DNA from: Nitrospira sp.
GTDB taxonomy: Bacteria > Nitrospirota > Nitrospiria > Nitrospirales > Nitrospiraceae
DNA: 12,750 bases
NCBI GenBank assembly: GCA_015904045.1
Contig: JABMDG010000093.1
Coordinates: forward strand, 14,011 to 26,760
Direction of reading: 5' to 3'
This document shows positions 8,520 to 12,750 of the stretch, in pieces. The position numbers and the translations under genes are program-made. The notes under the pieces are model-generated. The model saw nothing but the letters and a program-made list of their open reading frames with translations, did no database searches and was not told the DNA's origin. Each line of letters opens with the position of its first letter. Position 1 is the stretch's first letter.

Positions 8520-8555
8520 TCTCGGCGCCTGGTGTTCATGGAGAAAGTGCAACTT

Positions 8556-9986
8556 ATGACGGATCACGGTCAATTGGCCACCTTCGGAATCACGGAGCTC
8601 GAAGCGCAGCATGCGCTGGATCGGCTCAACGTTCGCGATGTGGATTACGCGGACCTTTACTTCGAGTCCCGGGTGTCGGAGTCGGTGTCGATGGAAGAGG
8701 GGCTTGTCAAACGCGCCGCCAAGAGCATTTCGCAAGGCGTCGGGGTCCGGGCGACGGCGGGTGAAAAGACCGGCTTTGCCTACTCCGACGAGCTGACGAA
8801 AAAAGATTTGGAACTCGCCGCCGACACGGCTCGGTACATCGCCCATTCGCCCAAGGGAGATCGGGCGGTGCCGGTACCTGCGCAGAGGCGGCCGACGAGG
8901 GACCTCTATCCAATCGAGCGGGCCAAGGCCGATGTGGCCACGCCCGAGCGGGTCTCGCTGCTAAACGAAATCGACGCCGAAGCGAGACGCTATGATTCCC
9001 GGATCAAGAACGTCATGGCGTCTTTCAACACGGAATATAAAATTGTGGCGGTGGCGACGTCGGACGGGACCCTGGTTGGTGACGTGCAGCCGCTGTCTCG
9101 TCTGCAAATCACCTGCATTGCCGAAGAGAACGGCAATCGCCAGGTCGGGAGCTTCGGCGGGGGCGGGCGCGTCGGCTTCGAATTTTATCGTGAGAACAAC
9201 CGCCATCTGGACTATGCGCGGGAAGCCGCGCGTGAGGCGATCCTCAATCTGTCTGCCGTTGATGCGCCTGCCGGTGCCATGCCGGTGGTGTTGGCCGGAG
9301 GCTGGCCCGGCATTCTCCTGCACGAAGCGATCGGCCATGGGCTCGAGGCGGATTTCAACCGGAAGAAAACCTCGGCCTTTTCGAACTTGATCGGAAAACG
9401 CGTGGCGTCTGATGTGTGTACGATCGTGGACGATGGGACACTGCCCTTTCGACGCGGGTCCCTGAACATGGACGACGAAGGCACGCCCACCGGCTGCACG
9501 ACCCTGATCGAAAACGGCATTCTTCGCGGCTACATCACCGACAAGTTGAACGCGCGTCTCATGGGTATCGCCCTGACAGGCAATGGCCGGCGTGAGAGCT
9601 ATCAGAGTGTGGTGTTACCCCGCATGACCAATACCTTCATGTTGGCCGGAGAGTCGGACCCACAGGACATCATTCGTTCCGTCAAGAGGGGGCTCTACGC
9701 CGTGTCATTCGGCGGCGGACAGGTCGATATCACCAACGGCAAATTCGTATTCTCGGCCAGCGAAGCGTATTTGATCGAAGACGGCAAGGTAACGAAGCCG
9801 GTGAAGGGGGCGACGTTGATCGGTAATGGCCCCGAGATTCTCACCAAGGTGTCAATGGTCGGACACGATCTCAAGCTGGACAACGGCATCGGGACCTGCG
9901 GCAAGGACGGCCAGTCGGTTCCTGTCGGGGTCGGCCTGCCGACCATCAAGATTGACGAAATCACCGTGGGTGGAACGCAAGGCTAG
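8556..9986 (+). CDS. tldD: Metalloprotease TldD
   Basis: TldD is the zinc-bearing subunit of the TldD/TldE heterodimer. In E. coli this trims unfolded leader peptides, such as those of microcin B17, and the antitoxin CcdA. At 476 residues it is close to E. coli TldD (481). The active-site motif HEAIGH (HExxxH) is at residues 256-261, and the late cysteine in GIGTCGKDG is Cys448; both fit the family metal ligands. Other family landmarks are YADLYFE, NMDDEGTPTG and SFGGGQVDITNG. I chose ATG 8556 because GGAG lies at 8540-8543. ATGs at 8508 and 8538 are in frame but lie upstream of, or too close to, the predicted transcript start. tldE follows 82 bp downstream. No RiPP precursor or toxin-antitoxin pair is visible here, so the local substrate is unknown. 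Confidence 0.95.
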   Translation: MTDHGQLATFGITELEAQHALDRLNVRDVDYADLYFESRVSESVSMEEGLVKRAAKSISQGVGVRATAGEKTGFAYSDELTKKDLELAADTARYIAHSPKGDRAVPVPAQRRPTRDLYPIERAKADVATPERVSLLNEIDAEARRYDSRIKNVMASFNTEYKIVAVATSDGTLVGDVQPLSRLQITCIAEENGNRQVGSFGGGGRVGFEFYRENNRHLDYAREAAREAILNLSAVDAPAGAMPVVLAGGWPGILLHEAIGHGLEADFNRKKTSAFSNLIGKRVASDVCTIVDDGTLPFRRGSLNMDDEGTPTGCTTLIENGILRGYITDKLNARLMGIALTGNGRRESYQSVVLPRMTNTFMLAGESDPQDIIRSVKRGLYAVSFGGGQVDITNGKFVFSASEAYLIEDGKVTKPVKGATLIGNGPEILTKVSMVGHDLKLDNGIGTCGKDGQSVPVGVGLPTIKIDEITVGGTQG

Positions 9987-9996
9987 GGGCGTCTTT

Positions 9997-10051
9997 CGTC
10001 AGTCGTCAACCGTCAAACGAGATGAAATCATGCCACGGTTGACGCATGACG
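9997..10051 (+). repeat. Inverted repeat with 7-nt phased units in the tldD-tldE gap
   Basis: The left arm CGTCAGTCGTCAACCGT (9997-10013) pairs with 10035-10051 at 15 of 17 positions, with a 21 nt loop. The left arm repeats CGTCA every 7 nt. The right arm runs into two exact GACGCAT units (10041-10054) followed by GACGG. It starts 10 nt after the tldD stop, and the array ends where the tldE ribosome site begins (10058). It could fold in the transcript and modulate tldE expression, or be an intergenic repeat element. No T-run follows, so it is not a typical terminator. Confidence 0.7.
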
Positions 10052-10068
10052 CATGACGGGGAGCAGTA

Positions 10069-11457
10069 ATGATTCAGAAACAAGAAACCGGTAGGTTTGT
10101 CAGAGCCACCCATGGCACCTATGACCAATTGGCGGCGGATGTGCTCACTTGTGCCAAACAATGCGGTGCAACCGAGGCCGACATTGTCGTGGCGGATGGA
10201 GAAACATTTTCGGTGCAGGTCCGTGTTGGCGCCGTCGATCGATTAACCAAGGCACGAGAAAAACGGCTCGGCCTGCGCGTGTTCGTGGGGAAACGCTCGG
10301 CAACCACGTCCACCTCCGATTTTTCGAAAGCATCCCTCGACCGGCTCGTGTCTGAGACTTGTACACTGGCGAAAGCCGTCGTTGAAGATCCGGTGTCCGG
10401 GTTGCCGGAGGCGTCAGAGTTGGCCGGCGATCGGCCGGATCTCGATCTTTATGATGAGACGGTCCTTGGTCCAGAAACTCAGATCGATTGGGCCAAGCGC
10501 GGTGAATCGGCGGCGTTCTCTGCTGATTCACGGGTGACGAACTCGGAGGGCGCGGAGTTCGATTCATCGTCGGGCCGGGTGGTGCTGGCTAACAGTCACG
10601 GGTTTGTCGGATCGTATCAGAGCTCCAGTTTTTCCTTGTCGGTGTCACCGATTGCGACCGAAGCCGAAACCGGCGCAATGCAGCGTGATGCGTGGTACGA
10701 GGTTCAACACAAGTTTGCACGATTGGCCTCCGCGGAATCGATTGGACAGGAAGCGGCCCGGCGTGCGGTCCGCCGACTGGGTGCGCGGCGGGTGGCGACC
10801 AAGCGCGTGCCGGTCGTGTTCGATCAGGAGACCGCGGGCAGTCTATTGGCTAATCTGTGCAGCGCCGTCTCCGGCTACGGGCTGTACAAACGGGCATCCT
10901 TTCTGCTCGATCAACTCGGCCATGCCGTCGCATCTGATAGGATCACAGTCTACGACGACGGACGCATGGCCGGTGGATTGGGGTCGCGTCCATTCGACGG
11001 AGAGGGAGTGGCTACGCGAAAGAACACGATCGTCGAGCGGGGAGTCCTCAACAGCTATCTCCTCGACACCTACTCGGGAAAGAAGCTGGGACTTCCGTCA
11101 ACCGGGAACGCCTCGCGGAGTGTCGGAGAGAGCCCCTCTGTTGGGCCGACCAATTTCTATTTAGTGCCGGGCGTGAAGACTCCCGAGGAGATTATCGGAT
11201 CGGTGAAGGAAGGACTCTATCTCACCGAGGTGATCGGGTTCGGCATCAATATGGTGACGGGGGATTACTCCAGAGGGGCCTGCGGATTCTGGATCGAAAA
11301 CGGCGAACTGGCTTTTCCCGTCGAGGAAATCACCATCGCAGGCAATCTGAAACAGATGCTGAAGGACATTGAAATGGTTGGCAGCGACTTGGTCTTCCGC
11401 GGCCGCATCGCCAGCCCGACACTCAAGATCTCCGAAATGATGGTGGCCGGAAATTGA
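10069..11457 (+). CDS. tldE: TldE/PmbA, partner of TldD
   Basis: This is a 462-residue protein of the TldD/PmbA family, similar in length to E. coli PmbA (450). TldE is the non-catalytic half of the heterodimeric protease, shaping the channel that admits extended peptides. As expected it lacks the HExxxH motif present in TldD. Family landmarks are ADIVVADGETFSVQVR (residues about 38-53), VPVVFDQETAGSLL, DDGRMAGGLGSRPFDGEG, NFYLVPGVKTPEEII and the C-terminal GFGINMVTGDYSRGACGFW. The ATG at 10069 follows GGGGAG at 10058-10063 with 5 nt spacing. It lies directly downstream of tldD on the same strand, so the two are probably cotranscribed, with an inverted repeat between them. Confidence 0.95.
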   Translation: MIQKQETGRFVRATHGTYDQLAADVLTCAKQCGATEADIVVADGETFSVQVRVGAVDRLTKAREKRLGLRVFVGKRSATTSTSDFSKASLDRLVSETCTLAKAVVEDPVSGLPEASELAGDRPDLDLYDETVLGPETQIDWAKRGESAAFSADSRVTNSEGAEFDSSSGRVVLANSHGFVGSYQSSSFSLSVSPIATEAETGAMQRDAWYEVQHKFARLASAESIGQEAARRAVRRLGARRVATKRVPVVFDQETAGSLLANLCSAVSGYGLYKRASFLLDQLGHAVASDRITVYDDGRMAGGLGSRPFDGEGVATRKNTIVERGVLNSYLLDTYSGKKLGLPSTGNASRSVGESPSVGPTNFYLVPGVKTPEEIIGSVKEGLYLTEVIGFGINMVTGDYSRGACGFWIENGELAFPVEEITIAGNLKQMLKDIEMVGSDLVFRGRIASPTLKISEMMVAGN

Positions 11458-11458
11458 A

Positions 11459-11535
11459 AGCGTAGGGCGTCTAGCATATGGCACGAAATCGGAAAGCGCA
11501 GAATCGCTTGTGCCATCAGCTATCAGCCATACGCT
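11459..11535 (+). repeat. Imperfect 26-bp inverted repeat with nested hairpin after tldE
   Basis: Arms 11459-11484 and 11510-11535 pair without gaps at 20 of 26 positions. The ends AGCGTA/TACGCT and ATGGCAC/GTGCCAT match exactly. The 25 nt loop contains a second small stem, AAGCG/CGCTT. It begins 2 nt after the tldE stop codon. The right arm has a 7-nt rhythm (AGCTATC, AGCCATA). It could act as a transcript-end or RNA-stabilising structure, or be a copy of an intergenic repeat family. No T-run follows. Confidence 0.65.
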
Positions 11536-11557
11536 CCTAGTCCACAAGGGGTGAATC

Positions 11558-12265
11558 ATGGCTGCATCGATCAGGGAAACCACAGTCAAATATCTCAGCG
11601 GCACGGTCAGTATGAAAGCGTTTGTCGCTGCTCCGGTCACCAACGAAAAACGGCCTGCCATCATTGTCATTCAGGAATGGTGGGGGCTCACCGACCATAT
11701 CAAAGATATCGCCAAGCGCTATGCGGCGGAAGGATACGTGGCGATTGCGCCGGACCTGTACTCACGCCTGGACCACGCGCTCACTACCGATCCCGCCGAG
11801 GCGGGCAAGCTGATGAATGCTCTCAAACAGGAGGACGGGCTTAAAGATTTGATTGCTACCGTGGGGTATATCAAGTCGTCTCCGGAAGTTGATCGGACGA
11901 AGATCGGCGTGACTGGGTTCTGCATGGGCGGGTCCTATGCACTGCTGCTGCCTTGCGTGAATGCCGACATCAAGGCGGCGGTGCCTTTTTATGGCCAAGT
12001 GCCGAATCCGGAAAGGCCGCTCGAGAAGCTGTCGGCGCCGGTGCTGTACTTTTATGGAGAGGATGACGGCTGGATCACCAAGGCGGACGTGCAACGGCTG
12101 GCGGCGGCGTTGAAGAAACACGGCAAAGTGGGTGAGATCAAGACCTATCCAGGCGCGCCGCATGCATTCTTCCGGGACAACGATCCGTCCGTCTACCGGC
12201 CGGAAGCGGCCAAGGATGCGTGGGTGCGGACCCTAGCCTTTTTCAGGAAACATCTCGGAAGCTAG
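11558..12265 (+). CDS. Dienelactone hydrolase family protein
   Basis: This is a 235-residue alpha/beta hydrolase of the dienelactone hydrolase family. The characterised member opens dienelactone to maleylacetate in chlorocatechol breakdown, but most chromosomal homologues have unknown ester or lactone substrates. The family's catalytic residues are all present: Cys122 in GFCMGG, Asp170 in GEDDGW, His202 in PGAPHAFF, and Glu40 in QEWWGL. The strand before the nucleophile (TKIGVTGFCMGG) and the DIKAAVPFYG stretch also fit. I see no signal peptide, so it is probably cytoplasmic. The ATG at 11558 follows AAGGGGTG, about 7 nt away. No other aromatic-degradation genes are near, so a catabolic role is not supported by context. 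It is separated from tldE by a hairpin-forming gap. Confidence 0.92.
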   Translation: MAASIRETTVKYLSGTVSMKAFVAAPVTNEKRPAIIVIQEWWGLTDHIKDIAKRYAAEGYVAIAPDLYSRLDHALTTDPAEAGKLMNALKQEDGLKDLIATVGYIKSSPEVDRTKIGVTGFCMGGSYALLLPCVNADIKAAVPFYGQVPNPERPLEKLSAPVLYFYGEDDGWITKADVQRLAAALKKHGKVGEIKTYPGAPHAFFRDNDPSVYRPEAAKDAWVRTLAFFRKHLGS

Positions 12266-12291
12266 TGCTGAGCGTTGCGTGCTGCGTGCGG
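12266..12291 (+). repeat. Short heptamer-phased repeat after the hydrolase gene
   Basis: Units such as TGCTGAG, CGTTGCG and TGCTGCG follow each other at a 7 nt period directly after the TAG stop. The units are imperfect. The rest of the gap to 12364 shows no gene or clear hairpin. Confidence 0.5.
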
Positions 12292-12364
12292 AGACAGTGA
12301 GTCAGTACGCCGTATCGATATTCTCTTTGATCGTCAGCTCGGCACTAATACAGGACGTTATCTT

Positions 12365-12750
12365 ATGCCGCTTGATGCAGAGTTCGGAAAGAAAATGCTC
12401 CAGCTGATCACATCGAGGTACGACGACCGGCACTGGCGGAAGCGCATTGAGAAGACCCTCAGCCTGCCTCAGTCAGGCGTGACTGATCCCGTCCAGCAGC
12501 AGATCTTCATCTATCTCAAGCTGGGCCTGAAAGCCTACAAGTCCCGACGGGCCGATCCGGACTCGTGGATTCTTGGAGGGTATGCGACCAAGGAAGTCAT
12601 CGATCGTGCCAAATTCCAACCTCAGCTCGTCGGGCCCACGATTAAGAAAGACGATGTCGCGTTTCTCGGCACTGACCCCGGCAGCGACGTCACCGAAGCC
12701 TGGTGGGACGACATGCTGGTGCAGTGGTTCGACGTGCCGGAGGAAGAGAA
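12365..12750 (+). CDS. Hypothetical protein, 3' end cut by the window
   Basis: An open frame of at least 128 codons runs from ATG 12365 to the right edge, starting MPLDAEFGKKMLQLITSRYD. AGGAC lies about 9 nt upstream as a weak ribosome site. I do not recognise the family. The visible part is soluble and highly charged, with no signal peptide or membrane segment. It has a basic helix near residues 23-32 (RHWRKRIEKT), a Q/L-rich helix (VQQQIFIYLKLGLKAYK), and an acidic, tryptophan-rich stretch (TEAWWDDMLVQWFDVPEEE). The codon use and GC content match the neighbours, and no stop interrupts the frame, so it is probably a real gene. The strand agrees with the hydrolase 99 bp upstream. Confidence 0.75.
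   Translation, partial: MPLDAEFGKKMLQLITSRYDDRHWRKRIEKTLSLPQSGVTDPVQQQIFIYLKLGLKAYKSRRADPDSWILGGYATKEVIDRAKFQPQLVGPTIKKDDVAFLGTDPGSDVTEAWWDDMLVQWFDVPEEE

Noticed and set aside
8508..8555. An upstream ATG start for tldD at 8508 or 8538
   Set aside because: 8508 lies before the predicted transcript start and 8538 lies only about 12 nt after it. ATG 8556 has a GGAG at 8540-8543 and gives the family length.
9997..10051. A rho-independent terminator between tldD and tldE
   Set aside because: The loop is long (21 nt) and there is no T-run after the stem. tldE follows at once and is expected to be coexpressed.
12325..12356. A possible promoter before the last gene (TTGATC ... TACAGG)
   Set aside because: The -10 match is poor and the spacing is only 16 bp; too weak to annotate.
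1..12750. CRISPR arrays, tRNA or rRNA genes, insertion sequences and phage genes
   Set aside because: No regularly spaced repeats with unique spacers, no cloverleaf signatures, and no transposase or integrase motifs were seen.

Overview
The window looks like chromosomal DNA of a GC-rich Gram-negative bacterium. I lean towards the genus Nitrospira (phylum Nitrospirota), judging by the gene order, the codon use and the style of the intergenic repeats. That is an impression from pattern memory, not a database result. Nearly all of the sequence is coding. There are no rRNA, tRNA, CRISPR or transposase signals.

Minus-strand half (1-8356): a housekeeping envelope and isoprenoid cluster is read right to left as uppS, cdsA, dxr, rseP, proS. 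Gaps are 55, 12, 72 and 6 bp. A good sigma70-type promoter lies upstream of uppS. UppS makes undecaprenyl diphosphate, the lipid carrier for cell-wall building. CdsA makes CDP-diacylglycerol for phospholipids. Dxr is the first committed step of the MEP isoprenoid pathway that feeds UppS. RseP is an intramembrane protease, and ProS charges tRNA-Pro. After a 191 bp gap comes a GAF-domain plus GspE/PilB-type secretion or pilus ATPase, which runs off the left edge. Its 5' end is broken: two diverged, gap-free copies of one half-GAF segment lie in tandem at a 158 bp period, and the junction is out of frame.

Plus-strand half (8556-12750): tldD and tldE (pmbA) encode the two halves of the TldD/TldE metalloprotease. 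They are followed by a dienelactone hydrolase-family enzyme and the start of an unrecognised protein cut by the right edge. tldD has its own promoter, so the uppS and tldD units are transcribed divergently from 8357-8555.

The three gaps on the plus-strand side each carry short repeats with a roughly 7-nt phase or inverted repeats, starting within a few bases of the preceding stop codon. The minus-strand cluster shows none of these. I see no convincing new biological system. The items most worth checking are the chimeric GAF junction and the heptamer-phased intergenic repeats.
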